From Elusimicrobiota bacterium (GTDB lineage Bacteria > Elusimicrobiota > Elusimicrobia > UBA1565), in contig DMEZ01000071.1 of NCBI GenBank assembly GCA_003450735.1, positions 68,394 to 101,970 on the forward strand: 33,577 nucleotides of DNA, in the 5' to 3' direction. Under the pieces are notes generated by a model that did no database searches, had not been told where the DNA came from, and saw only the letters and a list, made by a program, of their open reading frames with translations. Positions 8,734 through 17,648 of the stretch are shown piece by piece (within the stretch, counting starts at the first letter, position 1; the number at the start of each line of letters is the position of its first letter). Both the position numbers and the translations under genes were made by a program.

Positions 8734-9905
8734 CCCGGACCGAACTGAAAGCCCTGCGGCGCAGGTACGAGACGGAGCTCTTCGAGTCCGTCCTCCCGTT
8801 CTGGGTCCGGCATTCCCCCGACCGCGGGAACGGGGGGTTCTTCAACTGCCTCGACCGCGACGGCCGGGTGTACGACACGACCAAGCACGTCTGGCTCCAG
8901 GGGCGCCAGGTCTGGATGCTCAGCAAGCTCTGCCGCACGGTCGAGCCCAGGAAGGACTGGCTCGAGCTGGCCCGCTCCGGCGCCGAGTTCCTCCGGAAGC
9001 ACTGCCGCCTGCCGGACGGGCGGGTCGCGTTCTCCGTGAGCGCCGAAGGCAAGCCGGTCTACGTCCAGCGGAAGATCTTCTCCGAGTGCTTCTATGTCCT
9101 GGCTTTGAGCGAATACGCGCGCGCGGCCGACGAGCCCGCCCTCCTGAAGGAAGCGCAGTCGCAGTTCGAGAAGATCTGGGCCTGGGCCTTCGATTGGACG
9201 AAGGTCGGCCGGCCCTCGTACCCGGGCGAGACGCCCAAGCAGAGCCTCGCCGTCCCCATGATCCTGCTGAACCTCATGGAGGAGCTCTCCGACGGGGACC
9301 CCCGCCCTTATTCGGCGGAGGTCGACGAGTGCATCCGGCGCCTGCGCCTGCACGTCAAGGCGGACACCCGGCGGGTCCACGAGTTCACGGCTCCGGATGG
9401 GAGCCTCCTGGACTCCCCCGATGGGCGCCTGCTCAACCCCGGCCACGCCATCGAGGCCGGCTGGTTCCTCCAGCATTGGGCCGCGCGCCTCAAGCGCGAC
9501 GACCTCTCCCGGGAGGCGGCGGACATCGTCCGGTGGTCCTTCGAGTCGGGCTGGGACGCCGAGCACGGGGGCCTCTTCTATTTCCAGGACGCGGAGGGCT
9601 TCTCGGCGCTCCCGCTCGAGTCCCGCATGAAGCTCTGGTGGCCGCACTGCGAGGCGCTCTACGCCCATCTCCTGAACTACTCCATCACCCGTTCCCCGGC
9701 CGACCGGGACGCTTTTAAGAAGACCGACGCCTACGCCTTCTCCAAGTTCCGCGACCCGGAGTACGGCGAGTGGTTCGGCTACCTGGACCGGCGCGGCGAG
9801 CCGACCCACCGCTTCAAGGGCGGACCCTACAAGGGCTGCTTCCACGTGCCCCGGGCGCTGTGGCTGTGCTGGAGGCTGCTGAAGACCCTCGAGGAGCGAC
9901 CCTGA
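8730..9905 (+). CDS. AGE-family sugar epimerase/isomerase (candidate mannose isomerase)
   Basis: A 391-residue (alpha/alpha)6-barrel enzyme of the N-acylglucosamine 2-epimerase superfamily. The conserved histidines are visible: H239 in NPGHAIEAGW, H306 in LWWPHCEA and H372 in GCFHVPRAL. R60 sits in WLQGRQVWM, the usual N-terminal motif. Members include mannose isomerase (mannose to fructose), YihS, cellobiose 2-epimerase and GlcNAc 2-epimerase. Beside a mannosidase and a fructokinase, the mannose-to-fructose reaction is most coherent; that is inference. The start at 8730 was chosen because its ATG overlaps the preceding TGA as ATGA; 8715 would add five residues. Cytoplasmic, no signal peptide. 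Confidence 0.88.
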   Translation: MTRTELKALRRRYETELFESVLPFWVRHSPDRGNGGFFNCLDRDGRVYDTTKHVWLQGRQVWMLSKLCRTVEPRKDWLELARSGAEFLRKHCRLPDGRVAFSVSAEGKPVYVQRKIFSECFYVLALSEYARAADEPALLKEAQSQFEKIWAWAFDWTKVGRPSYPGETPKQSLAVPMILLNLMEELSDGDPRPYSAEVDECIRRLRLHVKADTRRVHEFTAPDGSLLDSPDGRLLNPGHAIEAGWFLQHWAARLKRDDLSREAADIVRWSFESGWDAEHGGLFYFQDAEGFSALPLESRMKLWWPHCEALYAHLLNYSITRSPADRDAFKKTDAYAFSKFRDPEYGEWFGYLDRRGEPTHRFKGGPYKGCFHVPRALWLCWRLLKTLEERP

Positions 9906-11695
9906 TGCTGGGACCGCTGGACTGGGCGATCATCGGCGCGTACCTGCTCTTCTGCGTGGGGCTGGGCTTCGCGCTGGAGCGCAAGGCGTCCAAGAGCGTG
10001 GACGCCTACTTCCTGGGGGACCGCAACATGCCCTGGTGGGCGCTGGGCGCCTCCGGCATGGCCTCCAACGTGGACATCTCGGGGACCATGATCATCACCG
10101 CCCTCGTCTACGCCCTGGGCACCAAGGGCTTCTTCATCGAGCTCCGCGGCGGCCTGGTCCTCGTGATGGCGTTCTTCATGGTGTTCATGGGCAAGTGGAC
10201 CCGCCGCGCCCAGGTGATGACCCTCGCGGAGTGGATGCGCCTGCGCTTCGGGGACGGCCCGGAAGGGCGGCTGGCCCGGCTCATCAGCGCGTCGGCCAAC
10301 CTCATCGTCTCGGTCTGGGTGATCAGCTACTTCGCGGTGGGGGGCGGCAAGTTCTTCGGCATGCTCACCGGCATCGACGACCGGACCGCCACCCTGATCA
10401 TGATGGCCCTCACCCTGGCCTACACGGCCGCGAGCGGCTTCTACGGCGCGGTCTGGACGGACGTCTTCCAGGGCGGGATGATCCTCGTCGCCGTCCTCTA
10501 CGTCGTGTTCAAGGCGCTGGCCGCCCCGCACCTGCCCGAGACCTTCGCCGTCTCCGTGCCCATGGCCGCCGGGCAGTTCCAGCAGGTGAGCGTCGCCTAC
10601 AGCGATTGGAGCGCCCTGGTGCCGTCCTTCCGGCTGGATCTGCCCGGGCAGTACGCGGCCTACAACCTGTTCGGCGTGACGGTCTTCTTCTACCTGCTCA
10701 AGACCTGCATCGAGGGCTTCGGGGGAGCGGGCGGCTACATGAGCCAGCGCTACTTCGCGGCCCGCTCGGACCGCGAGGCGGGCCTGCTCTCCCTGTTCTG
10801 GATCTCCCTGCTCTCCTTCCGCTGGCCCTTCGTGGCCGCCTTCGCGGTGCTGGGCATCCACTTCACCCTCTCCGGCGGCGTCCTGTCCGACCCGGAGCTG
10901 GTATTGCCCACGGTCATCGCGGCCTACGCGCCGGCCGGCATGAAGGGGCTCCTCGTCGCCTGCTTCATGGCGGCGGCCATGTCCACCTTCAACTCCGTCA
11001 TCAACGCGAGCGCGGCCTACTGGGTCAAGGACATCTACCAGACCTTCCTGAACCCCAAGGCTTCGGAGCGCACCCTGGTCCTGCACAGCCGCCTCGCCTC
11101 GGCGGCGGTCGTCGGGCTCGGGATGCTGTTCAGCCTGCCGTTCGTGAACATCAACGACGTCTGGGGCTGGATCACCATGGCTTTCGGCTCCGGCCTCTTC
11201 CTCCCGCTGCTCCTGCGCTGGTACTGGTGGCGCTACAACGGCTACGGCTTCGCCCTGGGCACGGCGTTCGGGGCCGCGGCGGCCGTGGCCTCCCGGTTCG
11301 CGGGGATCGCCCTGCCCGAGTACATGAACTTCCTCGTCCCCGGCGGGGCCGCCCTGCTGGGCTGCCTGCTCGGCACCTGGCTCAAGCCCGCGACGGATCC
11401 GGCGGTGCTCGAGAACTTCTACCGGGTGACCCGGCCTTTCGGGTTCTGGGGCCCCGTGCGGGATAAGCTGCCGGGAAGCGAGACCGCGGCCATCCGGGCC
11501 GAGAACCGGTCGGACCTGGCCGCGGCGGCCTTCTCCGTGCCATGGCAGATCTGCCTGTTCCTGCTCGGGCTCATGGTCGTGATGAAGCGCTGGGACAACG
11601 CGGGACTCCTCGCCGTCCTCCTGGCCGCCTTGTCGGCGGGGCTCTACTGGACCTGGTTCCGCCGACTGGACGCGGGGGAGCCTCCAAAGCCTTGA
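9905..11695 (+). CDS. Sodium:solute symporter (SSS family)
   Basis: A 596-residue polytopic membrane protein with roughly 13-15 hydrophobic helices. The first helix is DWAIIGAYLLFCVGLGFALE, followed by SVDAYFLGDRNMPWWALGAS, the typical SSS segment between helices 1 and 2. Further family features are GASGMASNVDISG, FYGAVWTDVFQG and ACFMAAAMSTFNSVINASAAYWVKD. SSS carriers import sugars, sugar acids or similar solutes with sodium. The start at 9905 shares one base with the TGA of the previous gene (TGATG) and has GAGGAG at 9891-9896. In this operon it is the only evident importer, so it likely brings in the mannoside or the released monosaccharide. Confidence 0.92.
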   Translation: MLGPLDWAIIGAYLLFCVGLGFALERKASKSVDAYFLGDRNMPWWALGASGMASNVDISGTMIITALVYALGTKGFFIELRGGLVLVMAFFMVFMGKWTRRAQVMTLAEWMRLRFGDGPEGRLARLISASANLIVSVWVISYFAVGGGKFFGMLTGIDDRTATLIMMALTLAYTAASGFYGAVWTDVFQGGMILVAVLYVVFKALAAPHLPETFAVSVPMAAGQFQQVSVAYSDWSALVPSFRLDLPGQYAAYNLFGVTVFFYLLKTCIEGFGGAGGYMSQRYFAARSDREAGLLSLFWISLLSFRWPFVAAFAVLGIHFTLSGGVLSDPELVLPTVIAAYAPAGMKGLLVACFMAAAMSTFNSVINASAAYWVKDIYQTFLNPKASERTLVLHSRLASAAVVGLGMLFSLPFVNINDVWGWITMAFGSGLFLPLLLRWYWWRYNGYGFALGTAFGAAAAVASRFAGIALPEYMNFLVPGGAALLGCLLGTWLKPATDPAVLENFYRVTRPFGFWGPVRDKLPGSETAAIRAENRSDLAAAAFSVPWQICLFLLGLMVVMKRWDNAGLLAVLLAALSAGLYWTWFRRLDAGEPPKP

Positions 11696-13290
11696 GGGCC
11701 GCCCTCTTCCTCCTCCGGAGGATCCCTCCGGGAGTCTGGACCCTCCTGGGGGCCTTTCTGCTCTGCGCCCTCCTCCTGGACCCGCTCAACCCCTTCCCGC
11801 TCGACGACGACTGGGGCTACGCGCTCTCGGTGAGGATGTCCATGGCCGCCGGGGCGTTCGTCCCCTCCGAGGCGCAGGCCGTCAGCATGGCGATGCAGGT
11901 GCTCTGGGGCTGGTTGTTCTGTCTGCCCTTCGGGTTCTCGATGGAGGCCTTGCGGCTCTCGACTATGGTGTTGTCGTGGCTGGGGCTGCTGGCCTTCTAC
12001 GGGTCTCTGCGGGAGCTCGACCTCGACGACGCATGGAGCGCGGCGGGCGCGCTCTGCCTGCTTTTCAACCCGCTCTTCTTCATCCTGAGCTTCACCTTCA
12101 TGACCGATGTCCCCGCCTTGTCCTGGATGCTCCTGTCGGGCTTCGCGTTCCTGCGGGGGCTCAAGAACGGAGACGAGCGGTGGCTCGCGGCGGGGGCCGT
12201 GCTGTCCGGTTTCGCCTATCTGGTCCGCCAGCCGGGCCTGGCCTTGTCCGCCGCGGCCGTCTTGTGGATGCTCTTCTCGGGGAAAGGCTCGAAGCGGGCC
12301 TGCCTCCTGGTCGGGGGGATCGCCCTGGCTTTCGCGGCCGGGCATGCGCTCTGGGCGCCTCGCCGGGAGGGCGTCCACGAGCTCGTCTGGCTCATGCGGG
12401 GGCATGCGGCCGATCTCCCGAGCTTCGCGGCGGACCTCCTGCGGCGCTCGAGCGGGGCCGTCCTGTATCTGGGGCTCTTCCTGCTGCCGTGGGCCGCCGG
12501 AGGGGGCATCCGGAAAGGCGGGAAGGCCGCCGCGCTCTCCCTCCTGGGGCTCTTCGCCTGCGTCTGGGTCCTGGGGCTCGGGCCGCAGACGGGCAACCTG
12601 GTCGGCCGATTCGGGCTCGGGACGTGCACCCTCACGGGGAGCTGCGGGCTCAAGGCGTCGGGGATCTTCGGCTCTCCTGCGTTCTGGTCCGCGTGCTTCC
12701 TCGCCGGGCTCGCCTCCGCGCTTTCGCTGGCCTGCCGGATCGGCCTGCCCATGGAGTTCCTGAAGGGCCCCGCAGGGGCCTGGTCGTCCGGGTTCCTGCT
12801 CGCGTTCCTTCCCTATCTCCCGCCCGCGGATTTCTACGACCGCTATTACCTCGTGCTCTTCCCTCCGGCCATCGCCCTGGCCGCGGCGGTCCTGCGGCCG
12901 GCCCGTCTCGCCTTCGGCCTCGGGCTCTGCGCGCTCGCGGCCTGGTGCCTGTTCGGCGCCGGAGACTACCTGGCGTGGAACCGGGCGAAATGGAGGGCGG
13001 GGGCGATCCTCTGCGGGCAGGGGCTCCGGCCGGAGGAGGTATCGAACGGCTTCGACTGGAACGACTGGTTCAACTATGAGCGGCGGCTGGCGGAGCTGGG
13101 CGGCCGGCGGCCTTCCGGAGGGCACACCCGGCACTGGTGGGATGAATCCCGGATGCGCGCGGCCGTGTCCTTCGCCTCGGGCACGCGCTCGGAGGAGCTC
13201 CGGCCCGCCGGCAGGGTGGGCTATTGGTCGCCCCTGACCTTCCGGACGGAGTATCTTTACCTTTGGGTCCGGGCTCGGCCGGCGCCGTAG
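11692..13290 (+). CDS. GT-C type membrane glycosyltransferase-like protein (ArnT/PMT-like)
   Basis: A 532-residue polytopic membrane protein. The first loop has FPLDDDWGYALSVR, the acidic metal-binding motif typical of GT-C enzymes such as dolichyl-phosphate-mannose mannosyltransferases and ArnT. About ten further helices follow, with FTFMTDVPAL and FAYLVRQPG matching conserved loops of this class, then a soluble C-terminal tail from about residue 440. Such enzymes move a sugar from a polyprenyl-phosphate donor to lipid, glycan or protein on the outer face of the membrane. The TTG start at 11692 overlaps the symporter stop as TTGA, with GGGGGAG at 11674-11680. It is the last gene of the operon and ends 1 nt from the convergent peptidase gene. 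It may be unrelated to sugar catabolism. Confidence 0.7.
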   Translation: MRAALFLLRRIPPGVWTLLGAFLLCALLLDPLNPFPLDDDWGYALSVRMSMAAGAFVPSEAQAVSMAMQVLWGWLFCLPFGFSMEALRLSTMVLSWLGLLAFYGSLRELDLDDAWSAAGALCLLFNPLFFILSFTFMTDVPALSWMLLSGFAFLRGLKNGDERWLAAGAVLSGFAYLVRQPGLALSAAAVLWMLFSGKGSKRACLLVGGIALAFAAGHALWAPRREGVHELVWLMRGHAADLPSFAADLLRRSSGAVLYLGLFLLPWAAGGGIRKGGKAAALSLLGLFACVWVLGLGPQTGNLVGRFGLGTCTLTGSCGLKASGIFGSPAFWSACFLAGLASALSLACRIGLPMEFLKGPAGAWSSGFLLAFLPYLPPADFYDRYYLVLFPPAIALAAAVLRPARLAFGLGLCALAAWCLFGAGDYLAWNRAKWRAGAILCGQGLRPEEVSNGFDWNDWFNYERRLAELGGRRPSGGHTRHWWDESRMRAAVSFASGTRSEELRPAGRVGYWSPLTFRTEYLYLWVRARPAP

Positions 13291-13291
13291 C

Positions 13292-15118
13292 TCAACGGCG
13301 GGGCCAGCGGGCGACCCATGCCGCGAAAGCCTCCGACATCGCCTTCATGCCGTTGCGGCTGCTGGCGATCTCCTCCTTGCCGTGCACGATGAAGAGGAGG
13401 GCGTCGAGCTCGGGCTCGTCCTGAAGCGGCTTCCTTCCGGCCGCCTTGCGCATCTGCTCCTGGGAGTGCACCCAGAGCGCCTCGTTGGAGAGGTTGCAGT
13501 GTTCCGCCAGGGGCCGCCCGGAGAGTCCCACGCCGGTGAGGCTCCGGAGGGTCTCGTCGTGGCTCTTGCTGTTGCCGGGATTCCAGTAATGCTCGGCCAG
13601 ATCCGTGCCGACGGCGGGGTTGTCCGCCAGATAGCCGTACTTCTTGAGGAAGTGGGAGCGGGTCTGGTAGACCGCCATGTGCGCGAGCAGGTAGCCCTGG
13701 TAGGAGCAGGCCGCCTCGCCGGTCAAGAGGTGGGGGACCGAGAGGACCGGGCGGGGCGAGCACTCGACGCCCAAGACCTCCTTCTCCGCCGCGCGCGCGA
13801 GGGCCCTCACGGAGGCGGGCGTGCGCTCGGCGTCGCTCATCTTGTAGAGGCGGCTCTCGAAGACGGGGACGAGCAAAAGCTGGCGCTCCTGGAAGACCTT
13901 GAACGGGTGGTCGAGGGTGAGGGCGAAGCGCACGATCTCGTCCGGGATGGGCCCGCCGTCCTTGTCCCGGGCGTAGAGCTTCATCCAGTCGGCGTCGTCG
14001 ACGAGGGAGTCGCAGAACATCGACTGGGTCTCGGCGTAGGCCATGGAGGTCGGCGGGTATTCCATGGAGAAGCAGGGGGCGTCCTGGGTGATGTTGGAGA
14101 AGTGCGCGGCGTGTCCGCCTTCGTGGAAGAGGGTGGTCAAAGCGCGCCTGCCGCTGCCGACCTGCGTGGGCGTCGCGTTGCTCGTGAAGCCGATGCGGCT
14201 GGGCCGCCACTGGAAGCCCTCCGAGGGGTCGAAGAAGCAGGGGCTGGGCCCGTGCATGAAGCCGTTCTCGTACTTCCCCTTGCGGTCGAAGAGGTCCAGC
14301 GTGAGCTGGGCGCCGCGGTAGCGGATGCCGAGCCGGGAGAAGGTCTTGGCCCAGGTCTCCAGCGAGCGCGCGAAGGGGAAGTAGGGGTCGAGCCGGGTCT
14401 CGGCGTCCCCCGCGGCGGCGAACTTGATGTTGTGGCCCAGGACGGCCCGCGGGCCTTTCTCGCCGGCGATCCTCTTGAGGAGGGCCTGGCAGCTCGCCCG
14501 GGTGAGGGCTTCGAACTCCTGCAGGACGCCGAAGAGCTCGCCGTAGGACAAGCGCTCGTTCTTGTGGACGCGGTACTCGAAGTAGTCCTTGAAGCCCTGG
14601 GCCCGCGCGAACTCGTTGCGCTTCGCCACCAGGGGCAGGAAGCCGTTCTCCAGCACCCACTCCTCGAGCTTCAGGAGCCCCTCGTGGGACGTCCTGCGCA
14701 CTTCTTCGTCGGGGTCGGCCGTGATGTTGGTGTTGAGCACGACCGTGGAGGCGGGCACCTCCTCGGCGCCCCTGCGATACGAGAGCTTGAGCTGGGCGCG
14801 GGCGTTGAACAAAGCCGACTCCAGCTCGATGAGCTCCTGCTGGAGTTTGGCGGCCTGCTCCCCTTCGATGACGTTGGCGGAGAAGAACTGCACCCACCCT
14901 TGGAGGGCGTTGCGCTCGCGCTCGGTCTTGGCGGCCTTGAGCGCCTCGCGCGCGGCGGCGAGGTTCGAGGGGTCGCTGACGAAGCCCTTGTACTCGAGCT
15001 CCGCCGTCTTCAGCGCGTCGGGGTCGTCCTCGGTGCCCATGTAGGTCGTCCAGAAGAGGTCCTCCTTCTTCGTGTGGACGCGCAGGTAGTCCGCGTTGAG
15101 ATCGGCCAGGGTCTTCAT
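13292..15118 (-). CDS. M3-family metallopeptidase (oligoendopeptidase-like)
   Basis: A 608-residue cytoplasmic zinc peptidase. The metal site is LFHEGGHAAHFS (H332, E333, H336), with the third ligand likely E363 in AYAETQSMFCDSL, a helix typical of M3 peptidases. The helical N-terminal part (ALFNARAQLKLSYR and surrounding) and the C-terminal Tyr-rich segment GEAACSYQGYLLAHM also fit. M3 enzymes digest short peptides. The start at 15118 is preceded by GGAGG at 15125-15129 with a 6-nt spacer. It is the last gene of the minus-strand operon with the LuxC/LuxE-like genes, 16 nt downstream of the fusion gene. A direct link to acyl reduction is not obvious. It ends 1 nt from the convergent membrane protein gene. 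Confidence 0.9.
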   Translation of the reverse strand: MKTLADLNADYLRVHTKKEDLFWTTYMGTEDDPDALKTAELEYKGFVSDPSNLAAAREALKAAKTERERNALQGWVQFFSANVIEGEQAAKLQQELIELESALFNARAQLKLSYRRGAEEVPASTVVLNTNITADPDEEVRRTSHEGLLKLEEWVLENGFLPLVAKRNEFARAQGFKDYFEYRVHKNERLSYGELFGVLQEFEALTRASCQALLKRIAGEKGPRAVLGHNIKFAAAGDAETRLDPYFPFARSLETWAKTFSRLGIRYRGAQLTLDLFDRKGKYENGFMHGPSPCFFDPSEGFQWRPSRIGFTSNATPTQVGSGRRALTTLFHEGGHAAHFSNITQDAPCFSMEYPPTSMAYAETQSMFCDSLVDDADWMKLYARDKDGGPIPDEIVRFALTLDHPFKVFQERQLLLVPVFESRLYKMSDAERTPASVRALARAAEKEVLGVECSPRPVLSVPHLLTGEAACSYQGYLLAHMAVYQTRSHFLKKYGYLADNPAVGTDLAEHYWNPGNSKSHDETLRSLTGVGLSGRPLAEHCNLSNEALWVHSQEQMRKAAGRKPLQDEPELDALLFIVHGKEEIASSRNGMKAMSEAFAAWVARWPRR

Positions 15119-15134
15119 CCTCGTCCTCCGCTGT

Positions 15135-17648
15135 TCATCGTTCGTCGACGACCCGCTTGAGCTTGCCGGTGCGTGCGATCCTCTGGATGCCTTCCGGCGC
15201 GAGCAGCTCGACCTCGGGCTCGGGCAGCCAGCCCTTGTCCAGCGAGACGGCCAGGTCGGCGCAGCGCTTGCGGAGTTCGGCCAGGAAGCGCGTCCGCAGG
15301 GCCTCGGAGCGCTTCGAGGCCTCGAGCCGGAACGTCAGCCGGTCGAGCCGGCCCTTCTTCGAGACGACGATCTGGAAGCCCGGGCTCAGGCCGGGGACGC
15401 GGTCCACCGCCTCCTGCACGTCCGAGACGAAAAGGTGGGCGCCGCCCGCGTGGACACGGTCGTCGCAGCGGCCCAGCAGCTCGAAGAGCGGCTCCGGGCG
15501 CCCGCAGGGGCAGGGCTTCTCCAGCCAGCGCCCCAGATCGCCCAGGCGGAAGCGCAGGAGGGGCATGAGCCGCTTCTTCAGCGGCGTCGTCACGAGCTCT
15601 CCGGCCACGACCTCGAGGAGCTGGTCCTCGCAGACGTGGTGCACGCCCGGCGCGCAGCGGGGGCACTGGAAGCCCACGACGCCCGCGTCCGCGGTCGCGT
15701 AGGCCGCGGAGCGCACGCGCGCGCCCGGGAAGACCTTCTTGAGGAAGCGTTCCATGGACGGGGCCATACGCTCCCCGCCGTAGAAGATCAGCCGCACGGG
15801 GATGCAGAGCTTCCTCCTGAGGGCTTCTTCCGCGGCCTTCACCAAAAACGAGGGGAGGCCGATGAGCGCGGTCGCCCGGAACTCGTGGAGGTAGCCGACG
15901 ACCTGGGAAACCTCCAGCGCGCTGCCGATGGGCACCGAGACGGCCCCGGTGTGCGGGAGGGCCTTCTCGATGGAGAGGAAGCTCGACCACAGGTTCCCCG
16001 GCACGAACAGGTTGGCCGCCACGTCGCCCTGGCCCAGCCCGCCCGCGGCCATCGCGAGGCCCAGGTCGCGGCAGACCTCGTCGTATTCGGCCGCGTCGTA
16101 AAAGACGTACTTGGGCTTCCCTGTCGAGCCGCCGCTCGCGAAGAAGACTCCGCCGCGGAAGGGCCCCGTGAACATGTCCCGGCGGCCCGGCGGGCTGTGG
16201 GCGAGCAGATCCTCCTTCGAGAGGAGGGGCGGCCGGGCTCGGCCCCGCTTCCGGTAGAAGGGGCTGTGCTCCCGGGCGAAGCGCGCCAGCTCGGCGGCGC
16301 GCTCCTCCTTCGACGGCGTCCCCTCCGAGGCGGCCCAGACGACGAGCTCGCGCATCGGGAAGGTGCCGTCGTGCGGAGAGCCGGTCTCGGAGGCGAGCAT
16401 CCGGCCCATCGGCGCGGCCCGGGTGACTCCCAGCGGGACGAGGAGGGCGAGGAGCGCTTCCCGCCCGGCCGCCGGGCCCGCCACCCCGACCGACTGGAGC
16501 TGTCCTTTCCAGGGCGCCAGGACCTCCCGCAGGCGCGCGGCGGAAGGGAGGGTCTTGACCGAGACGACCCGGTTCATGGGCGAAGCCTTGAAGGCCGGAT
16601 CCTTCTCGGCGACGACCGTCCAGTGCGGGGCGGGGAAGGAGTCGAAGAGGGCCGCGTTCCCCAGCGCGGCGTCCACCTTGGCCAGCTGGCGCACGCGCGT
16701 GATCTCGACCTTCTCGTCTTCCGAGAGCCGGCTTTGAGGATACCCCTTCTGGATCGTCCGGAACGCCTCGCCCATCTCCCGGGCGAAGCGGCGCGCGTCC
16801 TCGAAGCGGGCGCCGAGCAGGTAGACGGCGTGGGGGGAGGAGCAGGCGCTCTGGTCCCAGCGCGAGGCGTCGAAGGCGGCCTTGGCGGCGAGCCCTTCCA
16901 GCGGGACGCCGGGCAGCGCGACCGCCAGACTCACCCGGGCCCCGAACCCCGCGAGGTGAACCTTGGGCGGGGCCAGGCGCCGGTAGCCGGCCACCGCCTC
17001 GTCGCCGCCCCAGATCATCGCCGCGTCGCAGCCCGCGAGGGCCGCGCGCTCGAGAGCCTCGCTTCCGCCTTTCCAGGAGAACACAGCCAGCGTCCTCGAA
17101 AGATGGCCTTTCGGGTCGCAGCGGCGCAGGGCGTCGGCGAAGAGGAGCGGGAAGCGGGAGCCCGCGCTCGAGACCTTGAGGACGTTGGCGTTGCGGGTGA
17201 GCAGGCCGAGCACGAGCGAGTCGATGAGGCCGAGGAAGATGTTCCCGGCTCCGACGTGGAGCACCACGCCTCGGGGCGCGGCGCGAAGGGCTCCTGCGTA
17301 GCCCGGACGCGGGACGAAGCCTTCGAGGGCCTCGGGCAGGAAGAGCTCGAGCTCCATGCGGCGGCGCAGCTCGCCGGCGTCCAGGAGGCCCGGCAGGAGG
17401 TCGAGAGTGTCCTCGACGACGGGGGCGGAGAAGGGGAGGTCCTCGCGCAGGATGGCGAGGGCGCGGCGGCGCAGGGGCGCGCCGCGGCGGAAGAGCCGGC
17501 CCGTCCTCTCGAGGACGGCCGGGGCATAGCCCGACGGGGCGGCGGCGGCGAGGGGGGCGCTCTCGCGCGCCCGGCGCATGGCGGCACGGAGGTCCTCCAC
17601 GCTTAGCTGGGCTTTCTCGACCGTCCTCCCGAACAGGTAGAGCTTCAC
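15135..17648 (-). CDS. LuxC-type acyl reductase fused to PaaK-like adenylate-forming domain
   Basis: An 837-residue two-enzyme fusion. Residues about 1-420 match LuxC acyl-protein/acyl-CoA reductases: HVGAGNIFLG and NVLKVSSAGSRFP for nucleotide binding, and RWDQSACSSP with the acyl-accepting Cys C269. Residues about 440-837 match the phenylacetate-CoA ligase (PaaK) branch of adenylate-forming enzymes: helix SPFYRKR, P-loop FFASGGSTGKPKYV (505-514), cysteine/histidine zinc-type positions C662, C665, H670, C673, C713 and C715, RFRLGDLGRW, LGRCDDRV and the C-terminal catalytic-type lysine in ARTGKLKR. It could activate a carboxylic acid and reduce it to an aldehyde with NADPH in one polypeptide. 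The GTG start overlaps the LuxE-like stop as GTGA. No luciferase or LuxD neighbour is present. Confidence 0.88.
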   Translation of the reverse strand: MKLYLFGRTVEKAQLSVEDLRAAMRRARESAPLAAAAPSGYAPAVLERTGRLFRRGAPLRRRALAILREDLPFSAPVVEDTLDLLPGLLDAGELRRRMELELFLPEALEGFVPRPGYAGALRAAPRGVVLHVGAGNIFLGLIDSLVLGLLTRNANVLKVSSAGSRFPLLFADALRRCDPKGHLSRTLAVFSWKGGSEALERAALAGCDAAMIWGGDEAVAGYRRLAPPKVHLAGFGARVSLAVALPGVPLEGLAAKAAFDASRWDQSACSSPHAVYLLGARFEDARRFAREMGEAFRTIQKGYPQSRLSEDEKVEITRVRQLAKVDAALGNAALFDSFPAPHWTVVAEKDPAFKASPMNRVVSVKTLPSAARLREVLAPWKGQLQSVGVAGPAAGREALLALLVPLGVTRAAPMGRMLASETGSPHDGTFPMRELVVWAASEGTPSKEERAAELARFAREHSPFYRKRGRARPPLLSKEDLLAHSPPGRRDMFTGPFRGGVFFASGGSTGKPKYVFYDAAEYDEVCRDLGLAMAAGGLGQGDVAANLFVPGNLWSSFLSIEKALPHTGAVSVPIGSALEVSQVVGYLHEFRATALIGLPSFLVKAAEEALRRKLCIPVRLIFYGGERMAPSMERFLKKVFPGARVRSAAYATADAGVVGFQCPRCAPGVHHVCEDQLLEVVAGELVTTPLKKRLMPLLRFRLGDLGRWLEKPCPCGRPEPLFELLGRCDDRVHAGGAHLFVSDVQEAVDRVPGLSPGFQIVVSKKGRLDRLTFRLEASKRSEALRTRFLAELRKRCADLAVSLDKGWLPEPEVELLAPEGIQRIARTGKLKRVVDER

